In this document: positions 52,962 through 62,602 of the stretch, one piece after another | Layout of the letters: every line of letters starts with the position of its first letter | Position numbering within the stretch: position 1 is the stretch's first letter | NCBI GenBank assembly: GCA_017503575.1 | Contig: JAFVSV010000040.1 | Location: forward strand, 21,579-85,578 | Source of the DNA: Alistipes sp. | Lineage (GTDB): Bacteria > Bacteroidota > Bacteroidia > Bacteroidales > Rikenellaceae | Length of the DNA stretch: 64,000 bases | Reading direction: 5' to 3' | The notes under the pieces: generated by a model | What the model saw: the letters and a program-made list of their open reading frames with translations, nothing else | Databases searched by the model: none | What the model was told of the DNA's origin: nothing | Translations under genes and position numbers: made by a program

Positions 52962-54251
52962 ATGGATGAGATTATTGTTCTGCACCCGAGCATTGATGTA
53001 GGTAGTGTCCTCTTTTTGGGTATCGTGTCGATACTCTTGCTCATGGCTTCAGCCATGGCGTCGGGCTCGGAGGTCGCCTACTTCTCGCTCACGCGTAGCG
53101 ACATGGAGGATATCGAGGGTCGTAACGACGCCTCGTCGCGTCGTATTCTCGACCTACTATCTAACCCAGATAGGTTGTTGGCAACGATATTGGTGGCCAA
53201 TAACATGGTCAATATCTGCTTGGTAATCTTCGCAACGCAGCTTATCGACGAGCTATTCATAATCCCGAGTGCGACGTGGGAGTTTATCATAAAGACCATC
53301 GTCGTAACATTCATATTGTTGCTCTTTGGCGAGATTATGCCCAAGGTCTTCTCGCAGAACAACCCTGTGCGCATGGCGAGCACCTTCTCCATTCCGCTTA
53401 AGTTCCTGCGTTGGTTGCTCTACCCCTTGGCCTTTATCCTTATACGCACCAGCAGCCGTGTTAGTCGCCTTGCGTCGAAGAGTGCCGAGATATCTATCGA
53501 GGAGCTTGCCGATGCCGTAGACCTCACGGAGACGGGCTCGGAGGAGGAGCAGAAGATGCTCTCGGGTATCGTCAGCTTTGGACAGACCGAGGTGGTTGAG
53601 ATTATGCACTCGCGTGTCGATATTACGGGTGTGGAGTATGAGGCGGACTACGATGAGGTGCGTCGCATAATTGTTGATACGGGTTACTCGCGTATACCTG
53701 TTTACGGTGAGGACCTCGACGATGTTCGCGGTGTGCTTTATGTCAAGGACTTACTGCCGCATATCGCCGAAGGTCGCGATTTCGAGTGGCAGAAGCTACT
53801 CCGCAAGCCCTACTTCGTCCCCGAGCACATGATGATTGATGACCTTCTCAAGGAGTTCCAGAAGAAGAAGATTCATATAGCTATCGTCGTCGACGAGTAT
53901 GGCGCCACGCAGGGTCTTGTGTCGTTGGAGGATATCTTGGAGGAGGTCGTGGGTGAGATTACCGACGAGAGCGACGACGATGAGGATAAGCTCTATGAGA
54001 AGGTAGGCGACAACGCCTATATCTTCGATGCCAAGATACATATCGGCGAGTTCGTGCGCGTCATAGGCTACGATGAGGATGCCTTTGCCGATGTCGAGGG
54101 ACATGCCGAGACGCTTGCTGGCTTGATGATGGAGCTCAAGCGCGACCTGCCCCGCCGTGGTGACGAGTTGCAGTCGCATGGTGTCAAGTTCTTTATAGCG
54201 ACGATGGATGGTCGTCGTGTCGATAAAATCAAGGTTGAGGTCAATGGTTAA
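52962..54251 (+). CDS. gldE: CNNM/CorC-type membrane protein, GldE-like
   Basis: This 429-residue protein has an N-terminal DUF21 transmembrane domain of three or four helices (VLFLGIVSILLLMASAMASGSE, MVNICLVIFATQLID, IIKTIVVTFILLLFGEIMPKVF), then a CBS pair (SRIPVYGEDLDDVRGVLYVKDL and IHIAIVVDEYGATQGLVSLEDILEE), then a CorC_HlyC domain. GldE is linked to gliding in flavobacteria and to ion handling more generally. Its order with a phosphopantetheinyl transferase gene is usual in Bacteroidales. The ATG at 52962 follows an in-frame TTG. Confidence 0.85.
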   Translation: MDEIIVLHPSIDVGSVLFLGIVSILLLMASAMASGSEVAYFSLTRSDMEDIEGRNDASSRRILDLLSNPDRLLATILVANNMVNICLVIFATQLIDELFIIPSATWEFIIKTIVVTFILLLFGEIMPKVFSQNNPVRMASTFSIPLKFLRWLLYPLAFILIRTSSRVSRLASKSAEISIEELADAVDLTETGSEEEQKMLSGIVSFGQTEVVEIMHSRVDITGVEYEADYDEVRRIIVDTGYSRIPVYGEDLDDVRGVLYVKDLLPHIAEGRDFEWQKLLRKPYFVPEHMMIDDLLKEFQKKKIHIAIVVDEYGATQGLVSLEDILEEVVGEITDESDDDEDKLYEKVGDNAYIFDAKIHIGEFVRVIGYDEDAFADVEGHAETLAGLMMELKRDLPRRGDELQSHGVKFFIATMDGRRVDKIKVEVNG

Positions 54252-54822
54252 ACTCTTCGTTGAGCCCATATCGCCAATCTTCGCCTGCTGCGATACGCTA
54301 CTTACGGCCGAGGATGTCGCCTCGGTATCGCGCTTTCAGCGTGAGGCACGCCGCGCCGAACATCTGTCGTGGCGTAGAGTGGTGCGCCGCGAGTTGGGCC
54401 GTGGGGTGAGTATCGGTTACAACGAGGTGGGTGCTCCGATTGTCGACATACCTAATATATATATAAGTGTTGCTCACACCTGCGAGAGGTGGGTGGCTGT
54501 GGCTGTTGCTGATTGCCGCGTAGGCGTTGATATCGAGTCTACGGAGCGAGACTTCGAGCGTGTGGCATCGCGCTATATGACCTCTGCGGAGCTTGCGCTA
54601 TCGAGCCATAAGGATTGGGGCGCCATGGTGTGGAGCGCCAAGGAGGCTATGTATAAGCTCTATGGTCGTCGCGGTGTCGACCTGTGCGCCGATATGCGTA
54701 TCGTAGCATACGATGCCGAGCGGTGCGTCGTAGATGGCGAGTTCGCAAATGGCGATAGGGCGGAGGTGAGGCTCAGTTTTGTTGATGATAAATATGTTGT
54801 TGCTGTGGCAACGATAGCATAG
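54244..54822 (+). CDS. 4'-phosphopantetheinyl transferase superfamily protein
   Basis: This 192-residue protein transfers phosphopantetheine from CoA to carrier proteins. The family motifs are SVAHTCERW, VGVDIES (metal-binding Asp) and WSAKEAMYKLYG. The Sfp-like length suggests a broad-range enzyme, although it may be the only such transferase besides AcpS. The ATG at 54244 overlaps the gldE stop by 8 bp. An earlier in-frame start at 54208 lies inside gldE and has no support. Confidence 0.88.
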   Translation: MVKLFVEPISPIFACCDTLLTAEDVASVSRFQREARRAEHLSWRRVVRRELGRGVSIGYNEVGAPIVDIPNIYISVAHTCERWVAVAVADCRVGVDIESTERDFERVASRYMTSAELALSSHKDWGAMVWSAKEAMYKLYGRRGVDLCADMRIVAYDAERCVVDGEFANGDRAEVRLSFVDDKYVVAVATIA

Positions 54823-54836
54823 AGAGATGTTGTGTG

Positions 54837-56291
54837 ATGGCTACTCAAGTAGGAAATAATACCGTATCTTTGGGCTCCGACTCCGTTGGTCGGCTCCTCA
54901 TGCGCTATGCCATACCAGCGATTATCGCGATGGCATCGTCGTCGTTGTACCATATCATTGATAGTATCTTTATAGGTCATGGTGTGGGTGAAGAGGCTAT
55001 CTCGGGTATGGCCGTAACACTACCCATCATGAATATCGCCTCGGCCTTTGGTGCTATGGTGGGTGTTGGTGCTGCTGCCCGTATCTCGATACGCCTTGGC
55101 GAGGGTAATAAGCGTGCTGCGGAGCGCATCTTGGCGAATGCCGTATTGCTTAATTTGGTGCTTGGCGTGAGCATCATGCTTCTCTTCCTGCTCTTCCTCG
55201 ACCCGATACTTTTATTCTTTTCGGGTGGTGAGGCGAGTGCCGATACGCTGCGTTATGCGCGTGAGTTTATGGAGGTTATAATGTTTGGTAATATTATAAC
55301 TCATCTATATCTTGGTCTTAATGAGCAACTTAGGGCGTCGGGGTATCCGCGCAAGGCAATGTACATAATGCTGCTTGCCATGGCACTATGCACAGTGCTC
55401 AATCCGTTGTTTATATTTGTTTTCGAGTGGGGTGTTCGCGGCTCTGCACTCGCTACTGTCTCGGCGCAGTTTATAGCTCTTATCATACAGTTGCGCCACT
55501 ATACTTCGCCAAGTAGTTTCTTGCGCTTCAAACGCTCGAACTTCCGCTTCGATAGGCGTATCGTATGGAATATCATCTCTATTGGCATGGCGCCCTTCCT
55601 TCTTAACCTATGTGCCTCGCTGGTCACTCGCTTTATGAACACCACCCTCTTGAGGTATGGTGGTACGGGTGCCGATGATATCATCACACGAGTAGGCGTT
55701 GAGGGCGATGTAGGAGATATATATGTAGGTGCCTACGGCATAATGAACCGCGTGTTGCTACTCTTTATCATGGTTGCACAGGGCTTCAACCAAGGTATGC
55801 AGCCTATCGTGGGATATAACTATGGTGCTCGCCAGTATGACCGTGTAATAAAGGTGCTCAAATATGCGATAATGTGCGCTACGGTGGTCACTACCGTGGC
55901 ATTCCTCATAGGTCACTTCTTCCCCTATGAGGTGGCAGCGATGTTTGTCGATACAAGCAAGGGTCCCCAGGCTCAAGCTATGGCCGATATTGTGGCTCAG
56001 GGCCTGCCTGTGGCGATGTTGGTATTCCCGTTGGTGGGCTTCCAGATTGTTGCGGGTGGCTTCTTCCAGTATATAGGTCGTGCTCCGATGGCTATGTTCC
56101 TATCGACCACGCGACAGCTTCTATTCCTCCTTCCAATGCTCCTTATCCTCACCCCCGAGTATGGAGCTATGGGCGCTTGGATGTCGATGCCTATTGCCGA
56201 TGCTGCGGCGGTCATCGTCGCCGGCACACTTCTCTTCTTGCAGATACGCAAGCTACGACGTTTGGAGCACAATATGCGATTCGAGCGATAA
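54837..56291 (+). CDS. MATE-family multidrug/cation efflux transporter
   Basis: This 484-residue inner-membrane protein has about twelve hydrophobic segments. It has the MATE features GVGEEAISGMAVTLPIMN near helix 2, GVGAAARISIRLGEGN after helix 2, and the mirrored second half with QGFNQGMQPIVGYNYGARQYDR. The substrate is unknown; the family uses Na+ or H+ gradients. ATG at 54837, 14 bp after the transferase gene. Confidence 0.93.
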   Translation: MATQVGNNTVSLGSDSVGRLLMRYAIPAIIAMASSSLYHIIDSIFIGHGVGEEAISGMAVTLPIMNIASAFGAMVGVGAAARISIRLGEGNKRAAERILANAVLLNLVLGVSIMLLFLLFLDPILLFFSGGEASADTLRYAREFMEVIMFGNIITHLYLGLNEQLRASGYPRKAMYIMLLAMALCTVLNPLFIFVFEWGVRGSALATVSAQFIALIIQLRHYTSPSSFLRFKRSNFRFDRRIVWNIISIGMAPFLLNLCASLVTRFMNTTLLRYGGTGADDIITRVGVEGDVGDIYVGAYGIMNRVLLLFIMVAQGFNQGMQPIVGYNYGARQYDRVIKVLKYAIMCATVVTTVAFLIGHFFPYEVAAMFVDTSKGPQAQAMADIVAQGLPVAMLVFPLVGFQIVAGGFFQYIGRAPMAMFLSTTRQLLFLLPMLLILTPEYGAMGAWMSMPIADAAAVIVAGTLLFLQIRKLRRLEHNMRFER

Positions 56292-56308
56292 ACATTAATA
56301 CTCCCCAC

Positions 56309-57415
56309 ATGACTATTGACGATTTAGCTCTTATCTTCACACGCGGTGTTGGCTCACGAACCATCGCCCACCTAATAGATATCTTCGGCTCGGCCGAGGC
56401 GGTGTACTTGGCATCTAAGGAGGAGCTTATCATGCGTGCGGAGCTACGCCCCGAGGTTGCCGACCGTATAGCGAAGCGGGAGGGCTTCGTCTTGGCATAT
56501 CGTGAGGTAGACTACTGCCGTCGTCATGCAATTCGTGCCATCGCAGCTACCGATGATGAGTACCCCGAGACGCTACGCGCGACCAGTGATAGACCCCATG
56601 TGCTCTTTGTTCGTGGTAATGTTGATGCCCTCTCGCGTCGCCTACTCTCGATGGTTGGCACGCGTAACATGTCGCCCGGAGCACAGGATGTGTGCAATAG
56701 ACTTATTGAGCAGCTCGGTGAGCGTGTCGATAATCTATCTATTGTCAGTGGCTTGGCGTATGGTGTCGATGCTGCGTGCCATCGTGCGGCGTTGGCGTAT
56801 GGAGTAAATACCATCGCTGTTGTAGCCTCGACACTACCGAGTGTCACACCCACGGTGCATACCGCCCTTGCCGATAGTATCGTTGAGAGTGGTGGGGCTA
56901 TTGTTTCGGAGTTACACTCGCAGTCGCCACAGAATGGCGCTCTCTTCTTGGCGCGTAACCGCATTATCGCTGGCTTGAGTATGGGTACTATCGTCGTTGA
57001 GTCACCCGCATCGGGCGGCTCGTTGGCCACGGCAGATATGGCCGATAGCTATGGGCGTACGGTGATGGCTGTGCCTGGACGTATAAGCGATAGTGCATCG
57101 TTTGGCACGAATAACCTGATACGCTCGGGCAAGGCTCGCTTGGTGCTTACGGCAGAGGATATCATCGAGGATATGGGATGGTCGTGCGATAAGTGTGAGA
57201 GGGGTGCGGCTGACGCAGATTGTGGCATTGTTGATGGCCTCGACCCTGCTACGCGTATAGTCTACGATGCTGTGGCAGCGACAACAGCTATATCGCTTTC
57301 CGAGCTGCTTGATAAGACCCACATGTCGATGGGTGAGCTCGCCATGGTTATTATGAACCTTGAACTTTTAGGCCTCGTGCGTAAGCTCCCAGGGCAGCGC
57401 TACGAGTTGGTATAA
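56309..57415 (+). CDS. dprA: DNA processing protein DprA
   Basis: This 368-residue protein loads RecA on incoming single-stranded DNA during transformation. It has an N-terminal helical domain, then the Rossmann-like DprA core: MVGTRNMSPGAQDVC, SGLAYGVDAACHRAAL, FLARNRIIAGLSMGTIVVESPASGGSL, DMADSYGRTVMAVPGR. A C-terminal winged helix follows (ATTAISLSELLDKTHMSMGELAMVIMNLELLGLV). The ATG at 56309 was chosen because earlier codons overlap the exporter gene. Confidence 0.93.
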   Translation: MTIDDLALIFTRGVGSRTIAHLIDIFGSAEAVYLASKEELIMRAELRPEVADRIAKREGFVLAYREVDYCRRHAIRAIAATDDEYPETLRATSDRPHVLFVRGNVDALSRRLLSMVGTRNMSPGAQDVCNRLIEQLGERVDNLSIVSGLAYGVDAACHRAALAYGVNTIAVVASTLPSVTPTVHTALADSIVESGGAIVSELHSQSPQNGALFLARNRIIAGLSMGTIVVESPASGGSLATADMADSYGRTVMAVPGRISDSASFGTNNLIRSGKARLVLTAEDIIEDMGWSCDKCERGAADADCGIVDGLDPATRIVYDAVAATTAISLSELLDKTHMSMGELAMVIMNLELLGLVRKLPGQRYELV

Positions 57416-57434
57416 CCTCACAGATGTTTGAACT

Positions 57435-58211
57435 ATGATTGATACGCACTCACACATATATGCCGAGGAGTTTGACGCGGACCGCAATGAGGCTCTCGAG
57501 CGTGCCCGTGCCGCGGGTGTCGAGATGTTGCTCTTGCCCGATATAGACTCGTCGAGTCGAGACCGTATGTTGTCGCTTGCTGCGGCGCATGGCGATTGGT
57601 GTCGTGCCATGGCGGGGCTCCATCCCACATCGGTCAACGACAACCCACGATGGCAGGAGGAGCTCGATATGGTTGAGCGTATGTTGCAACAACCGCCACT
57701 GCCACTGTGTGGTGTGGGCGAGATAGGCCTCGACCTATATTGGAGTAGGGATTTTTTTAGGGAGCAGCGCGAGGCGCTTCATGCGCAGTTGGCGCTTGCT
57801 ATTCAGTACGATATGCCCGTTGTGATACATACCCGCTCAGCATACGCCGAGATGCTCGATTCACTTGCTACATACCGAGGTCGAGGCTTGCGTGGCGTCC
57901 TACACGCCTATGCCGATAGCGTGGATACGGCGCGTAAGGTAGAGCGCTTGGGTGATTTCCTATTTGGCATAGGTGGCGTTGTCACGTTCAAGAATAGCGG
58001 TCTTGATAGGGTGGTGGCGGAGCTTCCCACAGAGTTGTTGCTCCTCGAAACAGACTGCCCCTACCTAACCCCCGTACCCCATCGTGGTAAGCGCAACGAG
58101 TCGGCCTATGTCGAGTATGTGTGTCGAAAGATTGCCGAGCTTCACGGTCGTAGCTTCGAGGAGGTGGATGCCATAACTACCGCTTCGGCACGTCGCATGT
58201 TCGCGTTGTAG
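57435..58211 (+). CDS. tatD: TatD-family metal-dependent hydrolase
   Basis: This 258-residue TIM-barrel DNase-like hydrolase has the metal-binding start MIDTHSHIY, then GLHPTSV, GEIGLDLYW, PVVIHTRSAYAEML, GVLHAYADS and LLLETDCPYLTPVPHRGKRNE. The last motif is diagnostic. It lies 19 bp after dprA and ends the plus-strand run begun at murG. Confidence 0.94.
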   Translation: MIDTHSHIYAEEFDADRNEALERARAAGVEMLLLPDIDSSSRDRMLSLAAAHGDWCRAMAGLHPTSVNDNPRWQEELDMVERMLQQPPLPLCGVGEIGLDLYWSRDFFREQREALHAQLALAIQYDMPVVIHTRSAYAEMLDSLATYRGRGLRGVLHAYADSVDTARKVERLGDFLFGIGGVVTFKNSGLDRVVAELPTELLLLETDCPYLTPVPHRGKRNESAYVEYVCRKIAELHGRSFEEVDAITTASARRMFAL

Positions 58212-58286
58212 TGTGTATACGACTACGATGTTGGTGCCAACGGTAAAAAAAGTTGGCAAAAAGTGTACACTATGCTAAATTATTCG

Positions 58287-58294
58287 TATCTTTG
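58287..58294 (+). promoter_or_regulatory. -7 box upstream of the asparaginase gene
   Basis: TATCTTTG lies 38 bp before the start codon. No -33 match at the usual distance. Confidence 0.5.
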
Positions 58295-58332
58295 TTGTGA
58301 TATAGTGGCACTAATGCCATGATATCTTCAAC

Positions 58333-59370
58333 ATGAAGAGGTCTACGATTCTCATAATATATACCGGTGGTACTATCGGTATGAAGACTGACGAGGCTAC
58401 AGGAGCCCTCGTTCCCTTCGATTTCAGTGGCATCTATGAGGAGTTCCCCTCGCTAAAACGCCTTAATGTTGATATAGAGGTTTTCACCATCACCCCACCT
58501 ATCGACTCGTCAAATGTGGCGGTCGAGAACTGGGTCTATATGGCTCGTATTATTCGCGATAACTACGCTCGTTACGACGGCTTTGTTATCCTGCATGGTA
58601 CCGATACTATGTCGTACTCGGCTGCAGCACTGAGCTTTATGCTCGAGAACTTGGCAAAGCCTGTGATATTCACTGGAAGCCAGATACCTATTGGCATCCT
58701 GCGTACCGATGGCCGCGAGAACCTTATCACGGCAATCGAGATTGCTGGTGCGCGTAACGAGGATGGCAACCCAATAGTCCCCGAGGTGGCGCTATACTTC
58801 CAAAACCGCTTGTTCCGCGGTAACCGCACCACAAAACATAGCGCCGAGGCACTCAATGCCTTTGCGTCATTCAACTACCAGCCATTGGCTGATGTGGGTG
58901 TTAACATCCAGTATAACAGCGCGGTGATAGCCCCCTATGCTCCCGACTTCTCGGATGAGTTCCGTATCAGCGAGAACCTTTCAGACGATGTTGTTGTGGT
59001 CAAGCTCTTCCCTGGTATCCGCCCAGCTACGTTGCGTGCCATGCTCATAGATAGCGGTGCTCGTGGTGTTGTCCTCGAGACCTATGGCGCGGGTAATGCC
59101 CCTACGTCACAGTGGTTTGTCGACCTCGTTAAGGAGGCTGTTGACCGCGGTGTTGTCGTTGTCAATGTGTCGCAGTGTAAGGATGGAGCTGTGCAGATGC
59201 ACCTCTATGAGACTGGTTTGGCACTGCAGGAGGCAGGCGTTGTCTCGGGTCACGTCATGACGGTGGAGGCTGCCGTGGCAAAGCTAATGTACGTTTTGGG
59301 CAAAAATTTGCCTCTTTCGGAAACTTTAGATTTGATGCGTCGTCCTCTACGAGGTGAATTTACTCTGTAA
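58333..59370 (+). CDS. ansA: Type I L-asparaginase
   Basis: This enzyme hydrolyses L-asparagine to aspartate and ammonia. The 345-residue protein lacks a signal peptide, so it is the cytoplasmic type. The first catalytic Thr lies in IIYTGGTIGM and the second in VILHGTDTMSYSAAAL. The AGARNEDGNPIVPEVALYF and C-terminal GNAPTSQWF motifs follow the family. It is monocistronic, between a -7 box and the exbB leader. Confidence 0.94.
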   Translation: MKRSTILIIYTGGTIGMKTDEATGALVPFDFSGIYEEFPSLKRLNVDIEVFTITPPIDSSNVAVENWVYMARIIRDNYARYDGFVILHGTDTMSYSAAALSFMLENLAKPVIFTGSQIPIGILRTDGRENLITAIEIAGARNEDGNPIVPEVALYFQNRLFRGNRTTKHSAEALNAFASFNYQPLADVGVNIQYNSAVIAPYAPDFSDEFRISENLSDDVVVVKLFPGIRPATLRAMLIDSGARGVVLETYGAGNAPTSQWFVDLVKEAVDRGVVVVNVSQCKDGAVQMHLYETGLALQEAGVVSGHVMTVEAAVAKLMYVLGKNLPLSETLDLMRRPLRGEFTL

Positions 59371-59375
59371 AAGCG

Positions 59376-59406
59376 TTGCATTTATCGTTTTTTGTTTGTA
59401 TATTTC
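59376..59406 (+). promoter_or_regulatory. Probable promoter of the exbB operon
   Basis: TTG (59376-59378), 20 bp, TATATTTC (59399-59406), with one mismatch in the -7 box. Transcription would give a leader of about 215 nt before exbB containing several short hairpins (for example CCACAGTTCGTGG near 59450). Confidence 0.55.
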
Positions 59407-59628
59407 GCACTGATTAGTGCCTTAGAAATGTGGTGATTTTGAGGATAGTCCCACAGTTCGTGGGCGTAATGTGTTGATTGATATGTAGTTTGTTGGTATA
59501 GACTGCCTTGCAGGACTCTGTTTCAATGTCTATCCACAAACCACGCCAAAGAGATATAGCAGTTGATAAACTAACAAAATATTGAGATAACAACTACAAA
59601 AATTACAAATTTTAACAAACAAAACACT

Positions 59629-60483
59629 ATGAAAAAATTATTTATGGTATTGGCAGTTGCCACTCTCTCGTTCGGCGCTGCTTTCGCACAGGACACTGAG
59701 ACTGCTGCAAACGTTACTGAGCAGAACGAGTTGGTTGCCGATGAGGCTGCTGCTGGTGCTGAGAATGCTATCGAGGCTACAGAGCTTGAGCTCACCGAGA
59801 CTGATGCTGAGGCTGCTGAGGTTAAGCCTGCAGTTGTTGAGGCAGAGGGTTCGCCTATGCACTTCGCATTGATGAAGAAGTTCCTCGAGGGTGGTTGGGA
59901 ATGGATGCTCCCAGTGCTTGTCTGCTTGATTCTTGGTTTGGCTATCTCTATCGAGCGTATCCTCTACATGACATTCGCTCAGATCAACACCAAGAAGTTC
60001 GTTGCAGATGTTGAGCGTATCCTCAATGAGGAGGGCGTTGAGGCTGCTAAGGAGTACTGCCGCAACACTCGTGGTCCTATCGCTTCAATCTACTACCAGG
60101 GTCTTATGCGTTACGACCAGGGTCTCGAGGCTGTTGATAAGGCTGTCGTATCTTACGGTTCAGTTCAGCAGGGTCAGATGGAGTCAGGTCTCTCATGGAT
60201 TTCACTCTTCATCGCTTTGTCTCCTTCACTCGGATTTATGGGTACCGTTGTTGGTATGATCCAGGCATTTGATGATATCGAGTCTTCAGCAACCATGTCA
60301 CCAACCGTTGTAGCAGGTGGTATCAAGGTGGCTCTTTTGACAACCATTATGGGTCTTATCTCTGCAGTTATTCTTCAGGTATTCTTCAACTACATCCTCT
60401 CGAAGATCGAGTCACAGGTAGTTAAGATGGAGGATACATCTATCACTTTGGTTGATATGCTCACAGCATACAGCAAGCGATAG
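59629..60483 (+). CDS. exbB: ExbB/TolQ-family proton channel subunit
   Basis: This 284-residue inner-membrane protein powers TonB-dependent outer-membrane transport with ExbD. A signal-peptide-like N-terminus (ending AFAQ) precedes an Ala/Glu-rich periplasmic stretch (about 20-75). The MotA/TolQ/ExbB core follows, with helices WMLPVLVCLILGLAISIERIL, SLFIALSPSLGFMGTVVGMIQAF and VVAGGIKVALLTTIMGLISAVILQVFFNYIL. Codon use is more T-ending than in neighbouring genes, consistent with high expression or a different codon bias. Confidence 0.92.
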   Translation: MKKLFMVLAVATLSFGAAFAQDTETAANVTEQNELVADEAAAGAENAIEATELELTETDAEAAEVKPAVVEAEGSPMHFALMKKFLEGGWEWMLPVLVCLILGLAISIERILYMTFAQINTKKFVADVERILNEEGVEAAKEYCRNTRGPIASIYYQGLMRYDQGLEAVDKAVVSYGSVQQGQMESGLSWISLFIALSPSLGFMGTVVGMIQAFDDIESSATMSPTVVAGGIKVALLTTIMGLISAVILQVFFNYILSKIESQVVKMEDTSITLVDMLTAYSKR

Positions 60484-60533
60484 TCTCCGATAAGTAACAT
60501 TATCGATAAATAACTTTATAGAGATTTGATATT

Positions 60534-61994
60534 ATGACAAAAAAGATTAATAAAATAACGTTCCTTGTAATCGCTCTCATCTCAATGGGACTGATGGCAT
60601 GGGCTGTTATCGTCGGTATGTCGGCTCCAGAGTCAGACAAGATCGCTGATACAATGCGCCTTGTTGGTCAGTACGACGAGAACGGCGAGCCAGTCAAGGA
60701 TTCACTTGGTAAGATTGTGCCTCCACAGTCTACCAATGAGGGTATCGAGTCAATGAAGTCGGCTACAATCCACCAGGTGCGTCACGCCGAGGGCTTGAAC
60801 TATATTAATACCCTAAATGAGATCAAGGATATCGATGCTCAGCTTGTAATGTATGAGGCTGACTACAACACATCGCTCGCTCGCATGGCCGAGATTGATA
60901 CCTTGAAGGTTAACGATCCAAAGGCTTATAAGAAGGATAGAAAGAGTCTTGATGAGGCTTATGACAAGGCTTCAAAGTTCGTTCAGGAGTATGATCAGAA
61001 GGGCTTTGCAGAGCTTCTTAAGAATGAGCGCGACTGGGCTGCTCGTCTTGACGGTGTCACTGGCGCAGACTTCGCTAAGGAGTCGGCTTTGGTTATCGAC
61101 TACATGAAGGAGAAGAAGGCTGGTTTCGAGGCAACACTTGAGTCTTATAAGAATCAGTTGGAGGAGTCTCGCGAGATCTTCGATGCTAACATGGGTGTCT
61201 TCACCGCTGCACGCGAGGCTTACGGTGTCGAGGTCGTAAAGTCTAATGTAGATCCAAGCAACGAGAACTCTCCATTGATTGAGGATTATGCTGCAACTGT
61301 TGATAGCTACCTTGAGGCTGTAAAGAAGCACGAGGAGGCTGTTAAGGAGGATAACAAGAAGCCTTCAAAGCAGCGCGAGATCAGCGTAGAGGTTCGTGAC
61401 ACACTTAAGGATGCTAAGGAGACTGTTACCGATGAGGTCATTGCATCTGTAAAGGAGTATGGCGCACTTCAGTTGAATATCGCCAAGACAACTCGCACTA
61501 TCGAGACTGCAGAGACCAATATTAAGACTGTTGAGGACGCTGTTGTAGCTGCTCAGGAGGAGGGCGAGTACCTCATGGACTTGGCATTTGCTATCAGCAT
61601 CAACATCTACTGGTTGTACTTCTTGATGGTATTTGCTGTGGTATTCGTAATCGCAGGCTTCATCCTCAACCTTATCCAGAATCCTAACTGGATTAAGATT
61701 GCTATCGTTGTGGTTGCAGTTGCTGCTGTTGCTATCATCGCTTATGTTATGGCTATCGGTCATGGCTGGAACGATGGTGCGGTTCTCACAGTACTCGATG
61801 CAAATGGTGAGTCAACAGGTGTTCCATTCGGTCTCGGTACTTTGGATAGCTCTGATCGCTACATCTTTGCTGCCAAGGAGTATATGTTGGCAGATGTATC
61901 TATCTGGATTACATATATTGCATTTGTGCTTGCATTTATTGCAGCAATCTTCTCTTGGATTTGGTCTTCGGTTAACAGTATTAATAGAAAGTAG
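60534..61994 (+). CDS. Membrane protein with large coiled-coil domain in the exbB-exbD operon
   Basis: This 486-residue protein has one N-terminal helix (TFLVIALISMGLMAWAVIVGM). About 320 residues of charged helical coiled coil follow (EYDQKGFAELLKNERDWA, YKNQLEESREIFDANM, KHEEAVKEDNKKPSKQREI), then three C-terminal helices (IYWLYFLMVFAVVFVIAGFIL, IAIVVVAVAAVAIIAYVMAI, SIWITYIAFVLAFIAAIFSW). Bacteroidales usually have a short membrane protein of unknown function between exbB and exbD. The C-terminal half here resembles it, and the coiled coil is the extra part. Periplasmic placement of the coiled coil is inferred from topology. The role is unknown. Confidence 0.75.
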   Translation: MTKKINKITFLVIALISMGLMAWAVIVGMSAPESDKIADTMRLVGQYDENGEPVKDSLGKIVPPQSTNEGIESMKSATIHQVRHAEGLNYINTLNEIKDIDAQLVMYEADYNTSLARMAEIDTLKVNDPKAYKKDRKSLDEAYDKASKFVQEYDQKGFAELLKNERDWAARLDGVTGADFAKESALVIDYMKEKKAGFEATLESYKNQLEESREIFDANMGVFTAAREAYGVEVVKSNVDPSNENSPLIEDYAATVDSYLEAVKKHEEAVKEDNKKPSKQREISVEVRDTLKDAKETVTDEVIASVKEYGALQLNIAKTTRTIETAETNIKTVEDAVVAAQEEGEYLMDLAFAISINIYWLYFLMVFAVVFVIAGFILNLIQNPNWIKIAIVVVAVAAVAIIAYVMAIGHGWNDGAVLTVLDANGESTGVPFGLGTLDSSDRYIFAAKEYMLADVSIWITYIAFVLAFIAAIFSWIWSSVNSINRK

Positions 61995-61997
61995 TAT

Positions 61998-62600
61998 ATG
62001 GCAAAGATGAAGAAAAAGGCTGGTGAGATTAACTCCAGTTCAATGGCGGATATCGCATTCTTGCTGTTGATCTTCTTCCTTGTGACCACTACTATGGATG
62101 TTGATATGGGTATGAGACGTACGCTCCCTCCTCTTGCAGAGGACGAAGAGCAGCAGCCTGAGGATATCAAGCTGAAGGAGCGTAACGTTCTCATCGTGAA
62201 TGTCTCAAAGAGCGGTAAGATCATGGTGGGTGACCAGATCTACGATCGTGGTGACCTTGTCCGCAATGGTGGCGAGTCTAAGCTCTCTAAGGAGACTTTC
62301 AACTTCCTTGTTGACCCAGATCGTTCTGAGAAGAAGAAGACACTGATTGAGAGTAATATTGAGTATGACCTCAGTGTTGGTGTAGTATCGCTTAAGGCTG
62401 ATAACGAGACCACATTTGATGTCTACATGCAGGTTCAGGATGAGCTTACTCACGCCTTTAACCAGTACCGTAGCTATGTATCAGAGAAGGTATATGGTAA
62501 GACGTTTGACGAGTTGGATGCTGACCAGCAGAATAACTTAAGAACAAAGTTGCCTCCCAAAATTTCGGAGGCTGAACCTAACGATCAAACAAATAAGTAG
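61998..62600 (+). CDS. exbD: ExbD/TolR-family protein 1
   Basis: This 200-residue protein has one N-terminal membrane helix with the key aspartate (SSSMADIAFLLLIFFLVTTTMD) followed by a periplasmic domain. The length exceeds E. coli ExbD because of a C-terminal periplasmic extension (VYMQVQDELTHAFNQYRSYV). It pairs with ExbB; the second copy follows 2 bp later. Confidence 0.9.
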   Translation: MAKMKKKAGEINSSSMADIAFLLLIFFLVTTTMDVDMGMRRTLPPLAEDEEQQPEDIKLKERNVLIVNVSKSGKIMVGDQIYDRGDLVRNGGESKLSKETFNFLVDPDRSEKKKTLIESNIEYDLSVGVVSLKADNETTFDVYMQVQDELTHAFNQYRSYVSEKVYGKTFDELDADQQNNLRTKLPPKISEAEPNDQTNK

Positions 62601-62602
62601 TT

